Part shown: positions 10,430 to 22,590 of the stretch, one piece after another | Layout: the number at the start of each line of letters is the position of its first letter | Numbering within the stretch: position 1 is the stretch's first letter | Assembly: GCF_016097555.1 (NCBI RefSeq) | Contig: NC_054712.1 | Coordinates: forward strand, 46,851,571 to 46,915,570 | Reading direction: 5' to 3' | DNA: 64,000 nucleotides | Source of the DNA: Gigantopelta aegis | Lineage: Eukaryota; Mollusca; Gastropoda; Neomphalida; Peltospiridae | The notes under the pieces: generated by a model | The model's input: the letters and a program-made list of their open reading frames with translations, nothing else | Database searches by the model: none | Told to the model about the DNA's origin: nothing | Position numbers and translations under genes: made by a program

Positions 10430-12560
10430 GGACCCACATATGATTCAAGGTTGCATTGTACCAAAGAAGAAAGTTCCGTAAAGTTCGAGGTGCACCATAA
10501 AATATTTACGGAGTAAAAAACAAAAAACGGCTCTGATTGGTATGTGACATTGATTATGTTTGCAAATACTAGTATCCATTGTCAATAAATAAATACATTT
10601 ATTTAGAATACAGCTGTTATACAGTACAGTAGGTCATATACACTAGAGGTTGGAACCAGTGTAAGGTAACCCCAAAAATGAATGCGATTTTCAGCAAAAA
10701 TGAGGTTTGTCAATAAAAACATTCATTAAGTTGGGAACCCTTCCCATTTTCTTGCAGGTAGATTAATTTTGATATACCACACTGTTTATTGGCGTACTAC
10801 CTGGGTGTGTTGATACGCTGCTTATATCAGTTTTATTAAACATTAACATTATCGGCAATAGGAATTGATTTGGTACAATGGAAACTAAAGAACAATACTT
10901 CTTTAAATTAAATTAAATTGAGATGAATCAACATTTTAGAATATGGCCTGTCCACATTGGTCTTATTTAATGCGTCATCAAAACTTAGGTGTACTTCAAA
11001 CTTTAACCCAGTAAGATGCTGCAACAGTAGGACAAGATATATACCTCTTATGACAAACAAATGAATTCGTTGTATTCATCAATTAAGTTATTGGATTTTT
11101 CTGGCAGTTTGAGTCGAGTTGGGGGGGGGGGGGGGGAGGTAGGAGGGGTGCGCACTCTTAGGATCTTATCAGGGACACCGCCTATAATAGGTTCGTTTCC
11201 AAACCCCGGACTCCAACTTCGTAGATTAAAATGTGTCAAGGTGTTGTTTTAACAAACATTTCTTCCATTTCATTTCTCGACAGACATGCATGGTAGGCTT
11301 GTTTTACACTGTCACGGTGTTACACGTGACAGCCCAGTTGTGTGCCCAATCCAGCGTACATAAATATTAATTAGATATGAACTCGAAACTAATTTAAATC
11401 ATCTATTAATGTTTTTAAAAGAACTGGTATGAACTGAGCATGTAATATTTACTTATAAGATTTTTATCCACATATAATATATTTTATTTATTTCACACAT
11501 AATAAAGATATTCCACACATATAATAAATATTATATTTATTCATCACATATAACATTATTCCACGTAGATACATATTGTCTTTATTCCAAAATGATTGGC
11601 TGTTCAACCAGGCTTCCTGTGTCATATAGTAATAATTACTACAAATTTAATACACAAAATAAAAGTAAAACATTTTTAGAAATCTAATAAATATATTTTA
11701 TTATCTGGCAGTATAAATTTCAATATAAATATACACATTATGACACCAGAAATGTAGACCAAACCTCTAGCTAATGTTTCATATTAAAAAATCAGCTTGA
11801 AAATCGTTTTTAAATACAATTAATGCGTTGGTTAAACGAGTGAAATAAAAATATATATATGAAAATTTATATATTATATATATTTTAAAAAAACAAGCTG
11901 AAAAACACTGGCCCGGCCACTTTAACCTACCCATCTTTAAAATGATTTTAAAACCCCCCCACCTTATTTCACTTGTCTCAACATGTTACCAACATTTGCA
12001 GCTATCTTCATTGGCTTCACACCCGACACCCCTCTACAGTTCATGACCTTCCATTATTAGTCCATTCATTAGGCACATGCACTTCCCTATCCTCTTCAAA
12101 ACCTCTACTAAAGTCCCAACCACCCCTTATGTGAAAATGGAACAGTTACTTAATACGTCAAACTGTACATGCTCATAAATCATTTTAAATGGGGAGTGGG
12201 GGGTGGGGGTACCACTTACAATATAGCCATTGGTAATAGGCATGGAAAACCGTTGGCTAGGATTATTTTATTTTATTATTAATGGGTTTTTTAAAACTTA
12301 TAAGACACACGTAGGCCCTATTTGAAACCATATAAATTCACGACTGTTCCCGTTTCTGCGACCTCGCTTTACAAATATCAGGTGGGGGAGTGGGGTGGCT
12401 GGTATCATGCTTTCTACGAACATGAAGATGGGAATAATTATTATTCATTTAAGTCTCGGAGTATAGACTCTCTCACCTCGAACCATAGTCACGTTTTTAC
12501 GGCACATACGTCGTGTCACAAACTATACTAGTGACTTACACACGACTGTTGTGACACTCC
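10430..12560. other. AT-rich spacer, no gene seen
   Basis: No ORF with recognisable similarity. It contains a G-run segment (11120-11140), A+T-rich runs at 11460-11900 and scattered low-complexity sequence. I see no structured repeat or RNA gene. Confidence 0.5.
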
Positions 12561-12715
12561 TCGAGTTCATTAGAGAAAAAACCAATTCGGCAACTCCTAC
12601 TTAACAACAGCAAGGAATGTTTTATATGCACTTATTTCCACAGACAAAACAGCACACACCACAGCCTTTTAAAAAAACAACAATCGTGTGGTGAATTCAC
12701 TGAACCCTCTTGGGT
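12560..12715 (-). mobile_element. Old degenerate SINE-B fragment
   Basis: Recognisable landmarks on the plus strand: AACAGCAAGGAATGTTTTAT, then ATGCACTTATTTCCACAGAC and CACACCACAGCCTTTT. These match the middle of SINE-B in reverse orientation. Head and tail are lost. Confidence 0.5.
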
Positions 12716-13127
12716 TTGTATTTATATTTCCTGGAACATTGTCTTAGAACATGGGCGTACACAGGATTTTGAAAAGGGGGGTTCCAAAATAGATTGCAGA
12801 GATATTGGACATATATTTCTATTATGAGTAAATATAATAATGTCAGATATCAATTTCAGATATATTAAATTATAAAAAAAGCGATTTCAAGGGGGGGGGG
12901 GGGGTCGGTCGAACCCATCGAACACACCCCCCCCACCCCACACCCCCCCCACCCCACCCCCCACCCATTAAATATTTAACGTCTGTGTATTGAGTGTGTT
13001 TCTGGTCGTCTTAATACTAGCAGCAGTTCTAACTCGATTGCTCTGGCTATTATTTAATGTTAATACTTAAGAAGGTATTGGGAGGTAAAATGCAGTTTGA
13101 GCCATTATAAACAGTACTTTAGTATAA

Positions 13128-13232
13128 CCATTCCATTTCATTCATTTATACGTGTATTTTCGTTCTTACATTCAATTACGTTTCAAGCTCGCTGTCCTGG
13201 GCACACACCTCAGCTGTCCGATCCCTGTTGTT
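13128..13232 (-). mobile_element. SINE-C 3' fragment
   Basis: It contains CATTCATTTATACGTGTATT, then CAAGCTCGCTGTCCTGGGCA and CACACCTCAGCTG, the reverse complement of the SINE-C 3' domain and tail. The head is missing. Confidence 0.65.
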
Positions 13233-13431
13233 TGTTGTTAAATATAACCAGAAACACACTGAATACATACACGTCTTTTTTGTAAGAAACTGTTGTAATT
13301 AATATGCAATTTTGAAATATATATTATATATTCTTTATTAATATCAACCAGAGACATATATGACAATAAAATCAGGAATGTCACAATTCTAAAATCCTAA
13401 ACTCCAACTATAGTCCGTCCCATCCTCCTTT

Positions 13432-13475
<44 letters not shown>

Positions 13476-13877
13476 ATTTCAGTTTTGTTTGAAGAAAAGT
13501 AATAAAAGTGTTTTGAAAAATAAATATATTGTAGTAAATTCCATAGCAAGAAAAAAAGGCATTCCCTGTGGGATGGACTATAAAAAATAATTCATATTAC
13601 AGTTACTGTGTAAACAATTCGTCTAGGATCCTGAGAGTGGTGATGTCAGAAGTTGCGCCCGGGACGGACGTGCTTGATCATTGAATTGATACACGCACGT
13701 GGATAGAGTGCAATGAAATGAATGGTGTAAACAAATGGTTGTGTCCATCACTTGTCGACTTTTGAGCCGCCCCTCCCCTCGACAATCCTAGATCCGCTGT
13801 TGTTGTCAGTTTTGTTTTATAAATATTAATCACTACAACCTCTCTACTACGGAGAACAGTTAAAAGGACATCCTTAA

Positions 13878-14182
13878 AGGGACATTCCTGTGTTTGCTGC
13901 ATTGTAAGATGTTTGCGACTAATAAAATATTTCTACGATTAAACTTGCATATTAAATATATTTTCTTGTTTAGAATATCAGTATCTGTCTATTCAATGTG
14001 TTTCTGGTCGTCTTAATATTTGTAAGAAGCCGAAACTGGACTTTGTCTTCAAATAATTTCGTAATTAGGAAATAAAATGAAATTTATGCAGAAAAATATA
14101 TTTGATATGTAATTACAATCGTTATAAAGTCTCTGTTAGTCGATAACATCTTAAGAGTTGCAGCAAACTCAGGAATGTCCCT
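13878..14182. mobile_element. TTAA-flanked MITE, complete
   Basis: Bounded by TTAA on both sides (13874-13877 and 14183-14186). The left end AGGGACATTCCTG pairs with AGGAATGTCCCT at the right. Extended internal inversion (CTTGTTTAGAATATCAG, and ATATGTAATTACAATCG near the right arm) makes most of it foldable. No ORF. A non-autonomous DNA transposon of a TTAA-specific superfamily. Confidence 0.8.
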
Positions 14183-14351
14183 TTAACTTCATAGCCATGG
14201 TAAAATAATGTATGGCTAACGGAGCATTCTATTTTTGAAATTAACTATTAATTACTTTTTTTTCTTACGCAGAATATGCATGTCTGTGTGTCAGTGTTTT
14301 GGCTCAAGGTAGATTTTACCTCCAAATAATTTTGTTTGTATTGAAAGTTGA

Positions 14352-14652
14352 AGTTTGTTTTGTTAAACAAACAGAACTATAGTACATCGGCTATTGAATG
14401 TCAAACATTTGCTACTTTTGACATATATTCTCAAAGAGGAAACCCGTTACATTTTTCCATTAGTAGCAAGGGATCTTTTATATGCACCATATAACACAGG
14501 ATAGCTCATACCACGGACTTTGATAAACCAGTCATGGTTCATTGACCGAAACGAGAAATACTAGTATAGCCAAATGGGCCCACCGACGAGGGTCGATCCT
14601 TGACCGACCGCGCATCAGGCGAGCGCTTTACCACTGACGTACATCCAACCCC
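14352..14652 (-). mobile_element. SINE-B, near full length
   Basis: In reverse orientation: tail (GTTTTGTTAAACAAACAG), the SINE-B-specific region (GGCTATTGAATGTCAAACAT), body, and the tRNA-like head with B box near 14590 (GGGTCGATCCTTG on the plus strand). The head is mutated near the A box. Confidence 0.8.
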
Positions 14653-15339
14653 TTATTACATTTGTATTAAAACTATTTAATTAGCAGCTATGATACAAGA
14701 CAATCAAAAGCACGTTAAATAAAAAAATATATTGCTAATGTAGTCAAGAAAATGTAATTAATACAATAACTAAAATAGATGAAAAAGCTCTGGTAATTGG
14801 GAAAATTGCACGATGGCTACAAAGTCGGGATATCCCTTTAATAATATATCTCATTGTATTGTGGGCTATTTTAATCGCTTTAGCATTAAAGCCCATATGT
14901 ATACAGAACTAATAAATTTGTTATGATGACGTCAGTGGAAGCTGTTTAGCGAGTCGCGCGCCCCAACCCGTCGATGTTTTCGTTATTTTAAAAATAGCCA
15001 AGTATCATAAACCACAAATGTTAAATGTACTTACGAGATATCAAATGATCATATTTCGCGTCATTTAATCTCAAATGACCTCTCTAAATAGCTCCATATT
15101 AGTTTCATGAAAGGTAGACCCCTATCACTTCAAGTATTCTTCGAATGATCCAGACTACTCCCCCCACCCCACCCCCAACTGATAAACACCGAATGAAAAA
15201 CGAACATATTCGTCGAGTAATCCGGGGTCATACACAGACAAAACTGAAAGGAGGAAGGGTGCAGTAAAAACTAAAATCCAAGGCACTGCAATATAGTATC
15301 CTCACAAACTAGAGAAATTTGATACATCTTCTAAATTAA

Positions 15340-15702
15340 AGAGACAGTCCCAAGTTTGTTGTCACTATAAAGATGTTTCCGACTAACAGACTTTTTAGCT
15401 ACTAAATTACTTATTAAATACATTTGCTTATTTAAAATACCAGTGTCTCTGTATTCAATGTGTTTTTGATTGTCCTAATAATTTAACAGCTCGTCATTTT
15501 ATTTTCTAAAATATGTTTTGTTACGCACGAAATTACTGGGAGATAGCTTCCAGTTTTACCAGTTATTACAGACACTAACTAGTACGACCAGAATACATCG
15601 ATATTCAAAACTATAAGATGTATTTGTTATGTAATGTTAGTAATTAACAAGGTTCTGATAACCAAAAACATCTCACAATGACACAAACTCAGGGCAGTCC
15701 CT
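15340..15702. mobile_element. TTAA-flanked MITE, complete
   Basis: TTAA at 15336-15339 and 15703-15706. Ends AGAGACAGTCCC and GGGCAGTCCCT are inverted. The interior shares TGTTTCCGACTAACAGAC and TATTCAATGTGTTTTTGATT with the other copies. A diverged member of the same family. Confidence 0.75.
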
Positions 15703-16240
15703 TTAAAATGGGCACTTTTCATATTTGTCCGAAAAATTGGATTTGTCTATGTGTAGGAACTACCCCCTGCCTCCCCCAAGTATTTACGACCACGGTAACC
15801 TGACGTTTTATCTTACAATTAGCGTAAAATAGCCGACTGATATTATTTTTAGATAAAAGGGTTTGTTTTTTATGGTGTAATACTGCATGATATCAGGATG
15901 ACACAAATAATCTTAGGCTGAAAAACATTACGTCAGTTAATAATTTTTTGTTTTTGTTTAAAGGACATTTATAAATAGCCATTGTTGATTGCGTTGGAAT
16001 GCAGCCAGCTACCAATGACGGTAAATACACAAGTATGTGTTCAGGAGGGAAAGTGCTATCGTTACGATCGATTGTGCGTTATTGTACGCACCACACTGAA
16101 TAGATCACGAGCGTCGGACAACAGTGGCTCTCCTGAACACGCTAATTTAACCTGCGACATTTGTTTTTTGAAGATATCTGGCACATTGAAAACATTGCGA
16201 TGTCTGGCACATTTAAGACAATTAAAACCAGCTTTTTAAA

Positions 16241-16841
16241 TAATTGTAAATGTCGTACAGGAGTCAAGAGGTACAAATACGCTTTACTTATTGTAGAGTG
16301 GCAAAGGTCGGCTATATTTCGTTAATTGTAATTTCTACAAATTAGGCCAATTTTCATGCGACCTGTTTAAACTAACGTAGAAAGTAACTATACGTAAAAA
16401 CCAGCTATAGATAAACTAATCAGCACCATACAGATAATAAATTGAAACGAAACTTCGTGTAAACGTATAACATTTAATAATAGGAACAATTCAACAAAAT
16501 ATGTATCGGAGATGACAGTTACGATGAGGTGCTGGGGGAAGAAAGATATGAAGCTATGAGAAGGAAAGGTCCGTGCGAAATCGTCGTGACAGTTCAGACA
16601 TCCAAATCGAAAGTAGCGAAAGTCACAGTTTCTACAGTCACCAAAACAAATAAAACTGTTACCATGGATACAGTTCCAGGCGACACTACTACGTCCACTG
16701 CAAATCACTTTCAGAACAATACATGCATCTACGTCACAAAACGGAAGGCCTGCGCTGTCACAATCACAATCGAGAGAATCGAGTCGAGGGGCGCGCTCAT
16801 TCCAGGAGGGCGGTCCCGCGATCCTGGAATGGTAACTTTCA
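16241..16841 (-). other. Presumed 3' UTR and downstream flank of C/EBP
   Basis: It follows the C/EBP stop codon on the minus strand and contains no recognisable repeat. A possible poly(A) signal ATTAAA occurs on the minus strand near 16471-16476. Open frames on both strands here have no recognisable similarity. Confidence 0.35.
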
Positions 16842-17603
16842 TCATTGTTCCAGTAGCTTGGCGAAACTGTCCGGGATGGCGGTGCCGACATTAATGAATA
16901 GTCCCTTCAGCACGTTTAGCTCTTTGGTTAGCAAGTCTACTTTCTTCTGCAGTTTTTCGTTCTCGCTGAGGAGAATGCTCACTTTGCTTTCGGTGGATTT
17001 CTGCTTCTCTTTCGCCTTCGCTCGACTCTTCCTCACGGCCACGTTGTTTCTCGCTCGTTTCTCCACGTATTCATGGGTCCCCTTCTCCACGCTCCTCTTC
17101 CTCCCGCCCTTACCGAACGATTTCCTTCGGGGGATCTGGGAATCCGTCGATGACGTTGGCGATTCCACGACCGTTAGAGGGGCGAAGGAGCTGTCACCGT
17201 CGCTGCTTGCCGGACTGTATGCCAGATCTTCGGATTTCACCGTGCTGGTTTGCCACTCCGGCTGTGAATCGTCTGTGCCCGACGTCTGCTGGTCGTACTC
17301 GGGCATGTACGTACTGGTCAACCCATAAGTACTCGGCAAGTCCAACCGGACGGGGCTGAGCACTTTCGTTTCAACTGGATGACTTGTTGGCGCCGCCAGG
17401 GCCGAATCTATAAACACGGGAATATCAACAACAGATTTAGTAATATTGCTAGTATTGTCTGCAGTTATATACTGGCTGAGATCAAACGAATGTTCTTGCG
17501 CCGGGTCAAGATACGGTAATATTTCTTCCCGAGGCAAAGCTGAAAATTTCGCTGTTTTTAGCTCACCTGTGGCTTCAAACGTGATTGGCGATTCGTACAT
17601 CAT
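16842..17603 (-). CDS. CEBP: C/EBP family bZIP transcription factor
   Basis: An intronless gene for a nuclear CCAAT/enhancer-binding protein, which binds DNA as a bZIP dimer. From the chosen ATG (17603; two ATGs in tandem, A at -3) it encodes 253 residues. Residues 37-46 (EHSFDLSQYI) resemble the first activation element of vertebrate C/EBP-alpha. Ser/Thr/Pro-rich sequence follows, then a basic region at about 177-200 (NNVAVRKSRAKAKEK) and a leucine zipper ending TKELNVLKGLF. A C-terminal tail like that of the alpha/beta members completes it. The frame stays open about 66 codons upstream without an ATG, back to a TAG near 17806, so a longer form would need a non-AUG start. Met100 could start a shorter bZIP-only form, as LIP does in C/EBP-beta. 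The length is close to that I recall for Aplysia ApC/EBP, an immediate-early memory gene. The family call is firm; orthology within it is inferred. Confidence 0.95.
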   Translation of the reverse strand: MMYESPITFEATGELKTAKFSALPREEILPYLDPAQEHSFDLSQYITADNTSNITKSVVDIPVFIDSALAAPTSHPVETKVLSPVRLDLPSTYGLTSTYMPEYDQQTSGTDDSQPEWQTSTVKSEDLAYSPASSDGDSSFAPLTVVESPTSSTDSQIPRRKSFGKGGRKRSVEKGTHEYVEKRARNNVAVRKSRAKAKEKQKSTESKVSILLSENEKLQKKVDLLTKELNVLKGLFINVGTAIPDSFAKLLEQ

Positions 17604-17634
17604 GGTATCCAAGATTTCGCCGATACTGGGACAT
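17575..17634 (-). promoter_or_regulatory. Upstream ORF overlapping the C/EBP start
   Basis: An ATG at 17634 in a strong context (CCACCATG) opens a 19-codon ORF out of frame with the main CDS, ending in TGA inside it (17575-17577). Ribosomes must scan past or reinitiate to make full-length C/EBP. Vertebrate C/EBP-alpha and -beta use a short out-of-frame uORF to set the ratio of long and short isoforms. Here the arrangement is seen; the function is inferred. Confidence 0.5.
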
Positions 17635-17805
17635 GGTGAGCCGGGGAATGTGTCTTCGAAAGACAGAATTGGCACTGTTACTCGTTTGGAATCTATCTTG
17701 GCGGTTGACAGCCGACAACACGTGTCTTCGACTTGTTTATGTCCGTAAACAGTTCGTTTCTGGTTTCTTTTCTTTTGGCCTGTTATCTCTTGTGTAGTCT
17801 ATTCT

Positions 17806-17841
17806 GACTGATTGTGAAATATATACCTGCTGGGTATTTAA
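17806..17841 (-). promoter_or_regulatory. Candidate core promoter of C/EBP (TATA-like plus Inr)
   Basis: On the minus strand TTAAATA (17841-17835) lies 32 bases before the A of an initiator-like TCAGTC (17811-17806). This would give a 5' UTR of about 206 bases with no intron. The spacing is canonical, but the motifs are short and could occur by chance. Confidence 0.4.
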
Positions 17842-18690
17842 GCGCAAGCTTAACCGCATCACTAAATTGTGAGATTACTCCGCGGTCGCCGTGAAGTGTT
17901 AATGTACAGTTGTCATCGATTAGAAATGTATGCTATTTCTACCATAAAGCGATTGCCAAATACTATAGCTAATAATTGTTTCGTGGCTTACTTATTTGTC
18001 ATAATATATATTGCCGGTACTGATAACTATGTTTTTCTGCGCAATAATACTGGAATCCCGTGGCATATGCGTCTTCTCTAAATTTAGAAGTTTACGTCAA
18101 AATCTAAAATTGGTCTATTGCTGTCATATACACTTATGACGCGAGTGGTGATGTTACAAACAGCCTTGAACTATTCCGCGAAGTAGGGGAATCTCCTCTA
18201 AAAATAGAAGCCTTATTGTTATTTAATTTAAAATATTGCTGTAATAAATCTCTGACTAAAACACTTAACAGTAAATATAATATTATATATTTACATCTTT
18301 TACCGGTGTTTTTATAAAGATTTGTGCAACGTTACAAATCTTATTACTTCCAATGAACATGGAAATTTCCAGCAAAATTGTTGCAGTGAATGATTTAAGA
18401 CATGTCATTGGCTAACTGGTAAATATTGCGTCAGTGGCTAAACTGGGTTGCCGACATTTTAAGAATTGAGGAAATACAAGCAGTATACACGTAGTTATGT
18501 GCTGAAAATGAAGTAAATTACAATACAGCGTTATTAACATTACTTATAGGCAGAGCTTGTAAAAGCCCCCTGCACGGGTAAGATAAAATGTCGTGTTAGA
18601 TAGAGTAACAACCGTCATCGTGCGAAACTGTCAGGAATTGTTTTTATTATTATACACTACGTCCGGAACGAGTTTCGTTTTTAAAACGAT

Positions 18691-18919
<229 letters not shown>

Positions 18920-19001
18920 GGATTTTTAATCAACGGTACTGTGATTCCAGATTTTCTTCTGTTTGCTAAAAAAAAAAAGTCCATATTCTCTTGCCAAAAC
19001 T

Positions 19002-19326
19002 CTGAGCGAGACATAGCCCAGTGGTATAGTGCTCGCTTGATGCGTTGTCGTTGTGGGATTGATCCCCGGTCAGTCCATTGGGCTATTTCTCATTCCAGCA
19101 TTGCACCACTACTGGTATATCAAAGGCTGTGGTATATGTTATCCTGTCTGTGGGATGGTGCATATAAAAGATCCCTTGCTGCTAATCGAAAAGAGTAGCC
19201 CATGAAGTGGCGACAGCAGGTTTCCTATCTCAATATATGTATGGTCCTTAACCATATGTCTGACGCCATATAACCGTAAATAAAATGTATTGATTGTGTC
19301 GTTAAATAAAACATTTCCTTCCTTCC
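19002..19326 (+). mobile_element. SINE-A, full length with TSD
   Basis: Head (CATAGCCCAGTGGTATAGTG), body and TTCC tail are present. The 11-bp duplication TTGCCAAAACT flanks it exactly (18991-19001 and 19327-19337). It lies in the spacer between the two C/EBP genes. Confidence 0.9.
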
Positions 19327-19729
19327 TTGCCAAAACTATGATATGGTTTTCACTGATACTTAAAATATGGTTTTCGATACTTTGCATGTACATTCTGAAT
19401 GGGACCTTCATTTTAGATCATAGTGCAACTGTAACCCTAGGATCAATCTCATCCTCAAACACCAATTTTAAACTTTTCGGATTTTATTTTATTAGGCCGC
19501 TTTCATTTTTTAAATATTTATAGATATTCTGTTACATTTTTTAAGTTCTTTAACTTTGTGAAATTTGATTACCACTCATAAATTTCTTCTGAGAACCATG
19601 GACTACTATTTTCAACAATCAAAATGTTACTGTACCATTTCAACAGAAATTAATGGGTTACATATAATTTTAAATACATTTGTAACATACTCCACGTTTT
19701 TGGGCGGAGGGGTTAGTATTTAACTAACT

Positions 19730-19855
19730 TGGTCTGAGGCGTTTTTTTGTCCTAACCAGTGCCCTATGACTGGTATATCATAAACCATAGTACATGTATG
19801 GGTATGTGCTATCTTGTCTGTAAGAACGTTCCTTTGCTGATTATGAAACAAATAT
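19730..19855 (+). mobile_element. SINE body fragment
   Basis: Retains CCAGTGCCCTATGACTGGTA, then TATGTGCTATCTTGTCTGT and CCTTTGCTGATTATG, the shared mid-body of SINE-A and SINE-B. No head or tail. Confidence 0.5.
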
Positions 19856-20627
19856 TGCAACACAGTAGCATTGTATATTTTCAGATTTAAATATACTTTA
19901 TAAATCAATGCTTGTCAAGTTTTTAATACAAACTTGTTAAAATAAGCCAGCTGAAGAAAAACTTCATCGATATTTTTACTTCCACACTAATTACATTTGA
20001 CTGATTACAGGTTAGTTACATTAGTTTAACACAAGTAATGAACACTGTTAATCACATTACTAGCTTATCATTACGGACACTGGTCTGCATGGTGTAGTCA
20101 TACAATTAATTTTCTACATGCCCAATAGGTAAAAATACATAATGTTACTAAATGCTGTTGAAATTCTACTTAAATGTTAATGAATCCATTACTTGGTGAG
20201 AAATAAACAAATATTGCTAATCCACATATCAACATTGCATAACTGCTTGATAAATATTTAAATGTTTTGGTCTGAAAGTTTCAAATAACTTTGTCCAATG
20301 TTCATGTACCGTATGGCTAAGCTTGCAAGAGTTGTTTCCCTTGTACAATTGCACTTGTTGAGGCCTTTTTTTTTTCTTTTCTTTTTTTTGTTTATCAAAT
20401 AATTAAATAAAATAAATAAATAAATAAAAACAACAAAACAAACCAACAACAAACACAGGTATAGGACTGAAAAGTTAGATCAAAATACATTTTACACATG
20501 TTTGCTGTGTGGATTAGTTTGCAAGAAACTATTGTTAACATCAGTACTCATGATGTGTTAATAAAGGCATTGACTCTAGTTATTCAGAAGTGGCTTTACT
20601 GCTTTATATACCATTTTAAATTATAAT

Positions 20628-21090
20628 GGCGGGACATAGCCCAGTGATAAAGCGCTCGTCTGATGTGCGGTTGGTCTAGGATCGATTCCTGACTGGTATA
20701 TCAATGGCCATCATATGTGCTATCCTGTCTATGGGATGGTGCATATAAAAGATCCATTGATATTCATGGGGAAAATGTAGCAGGTTTCTGCTGTAAGACT
20801 TTGTCAAGATTACCAAATGTTTGACAGGGCTAGCTCTGGGTGAGCAAAACTATTCTCCAAATAGTCTATTAAACTTAAAAAATTGCAGAAAAATTGCAGA
20901 AATTGTATGTTATTTTCTAACAAAATGTCAATTATTACATGAAATTATTTTGCCAAACTGAAATAAAATTCGCCAACTGCTTTCAAAATTGGCAAATTTG
21001 GTGAGTGCCAGAGTTAGTCCTGTTTGACATCCAATAGCCAATCAATGATTAATAAATCATGTGCTCTAGTGCTGTTGTTAAACAAAAAAA
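20628..21090 (+). mobile_element. SINE-B interrupted by a MITE
   Basis: Head GCGGGACATAGCCCAGTGAT and body run to 20826. The SINE-B tail region (CATCCAATAGCC...GTGCTCTAGTGCTGTTG) resumes after 21020. The middle of the element behind the B box is deleted. The gap is filled by the inverted-repeat element at 20827-21020. Confidence 0.8.
20827..21020. mobile_element. Small inverted-repeat MITE with 9-bp TSD
   Basis: The ends GGGCTAGCTCTGG and, inverted, CCAGAGTTAGTCC are flanked by a perfect 9-bp duplication TGTTTGACA (20818-20826 and 21021-21029) of SINE-B sequence. Two relatives lie at 41080 and 55433. An 8-9-bp duplication suggests hAT or Merlin type; no transposase was seen. Confidence 0.7.
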
Positions 21091-21538
21091 CCCTTACTTT
21101 TAAATTGACATATTAGCGCAAGTGCAGAAAATTATCCGGGGGGAGGGGGGGGTCTAGACTGGCAGGTGAAGTTTCTAATGGTGATCATGTCATGCTTCCT
21201 GGAAAGTCTTGTGGGGTTTTTTAATGAAAATTTGCTTCGAGATGGGTGGGGGTGGATGTGTATGTGTTGGGGTGTTTCAAAACCTAAACCCTTCCGCTCT
21301 GCGCCTACACCTGAATCTTTGCTCAAATATTAATTCTGGCAATTTCAGTGGGGTTTTTTTGTTATCATTAATGGTTGTTGTGGCTCCAAACACATTTTTT
21401 TGGCCCAATAACTTATATATTTGGATTTTTAAAATGTCATTTCAGGTGTTGTGCCCTCCATTGATTGACCCATTGGTCATCTAGGTGAAAAAGAGATATT
21501 CACATCCAGCTTTTGTGTTCAAAGGGAAACAACTCTAA

Positions 21539-21982
21539 ATGGGTCCATGCAAGAGTGGCAGTCCGGGCGTGTACAGCTACATCACGATGGAGGGCACAGA
21601 CAGCGACGACGACCACGTGACCAGCCGCAAGAAGTCCAGGCTGGACAAGGACAACTCTGGCGGCGATGACGGTGAAGGATGCGGCGATGACGGTGAAGGA
21701 TGCGGCGATGACTACAAGATGCGCCGTCGCCGTAACAACGTGGCAGTGCGCAAGAGTCGCGACAAGAGCCGCAAGAAGGCCAAGGACACGATGGAGAAGG
21801 TGAACCGGCTGCGGATGGAGAACGAGGCTCTCGAGATGAAGGTGCAGACGCTGTCCAAGGAGCTCAGTGTCCTCAAGGATCTCTTCCTCGCACACGCAGG
21901 AACCGTTGCCGAGGGCAACTGTAGTGTCGTCAGCAACAGCTCCGTCCAGAGTGATCACAAGTATTTCAAAGATGAGAAATAA
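21539..21982 (+). CDS. CEBPG: C/EBP-gamma, bZIP transcription factor
   Basis: One exon encodes 147 residues (human C/EBP-gamma has 150). An acidic N-terminal part holds two GDDGEGC units at about 47-55, encoded by a 21-bp tandem duplication. The basic region is at about 61-84 (RRRRNNVAVRKSRDKSRKKA). A leucine zipper follows, ending in LSKELSVLKDLFLAHA, nearly identical to the end of the vertebrate gamma zipper as I recall it. There is no long activation domain, as expected: gamma members act mainly as heterodimer partners of other C/EBPs and of CREB/ATF-like bZIPs. An in-frame TAA directly precedes the ATG, fixing the start if there is no upstream coding exon. The ATG at codon 17 has the better initiation context. 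AATAAA occurs at 22567. Very sure of the subfamily. Confidence 0.95.
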   Translation: MGPCKSGSPGVYSYITMEGTDSDDDHVTSRKKSRLDKDNSGGDDGEGCGDDGEGCGDDYKMRRRRNNVAVRKSRDKSRKKAKDTMEKVNRLRMENEALEMKVQTLSKELSVLKDLFLAHAGTVAEGNCSVVSNSSVQSDHKYFKDEK

Positions 21983-22590
21983 AGATTTTTGTTTGTTAAC
22001 GAAATGCTGGAGCAGAAGGTAGATGGCAGCTGTATGCAGAACAGTGATGATGTATTTTAAGGACAAACAAATATATATTTATTACAGGGATAGACAGATC
22101 TATAAATGACAGAGCTGTATGTGAAGGGAATATATATTTGTTATATTCACAGTCTCCTGTATTAAGTGACAGGCAGTGATTTGTCTGTGGAGATGCAGAC
22201 ATTTCTATAGAGAATACACTTGTGTAAGGGAGATAATGACCTTTTTGAGCAGGTGGTCTCTATATAGAAATGAAATGAATGCAATGTTGAAGGCACAGTT
22301 TATAGACTGGTGGTTGTATGAGGTGCCCAGTTTTTGCAGGTGCATTGATACCTGTAATTAATTATGACCAAACTGGGAATGTAGTTGTTTTGTATTATTA
22401 TATTTTATTACCAGCAGCATATTTATGTAAACTTGATAATGAACATAGGGAAATGGGAAAGAACTTGTGTTCATTTGCCACACTATATTCACAGCTAACT
22501 GTGAAATATTTTAACCACTTGTTAATGTTATTCATTTTATTTTGCAGAACATTTCTTCATTGTAACAATAAAATAAAACTTATTTTCTGT
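21983..22590 (+). other. 3' UTR of C/EBP-gamma
   Basis: AT-rich, repeat-free sequence after the stop codon. Overlapping AATAAA signals at 22567-22577 are followed by T-rich sequence. It contains no credible ORF. Confidence 0.5.

Noticed and set aside
16388-17328. Open frames of 100-200 codons overlapping C/EBP on both strands
   Set aside because: They are shadows of the GC-rich C/EBP coding exon or its flank; none shows a recognisable domain.
21500-22066. A 188-codon minus-strand ORF
   Set aside because: Antisense shadow of C/EBP-gamma; the bZIP on the plus strand is unmistakable.
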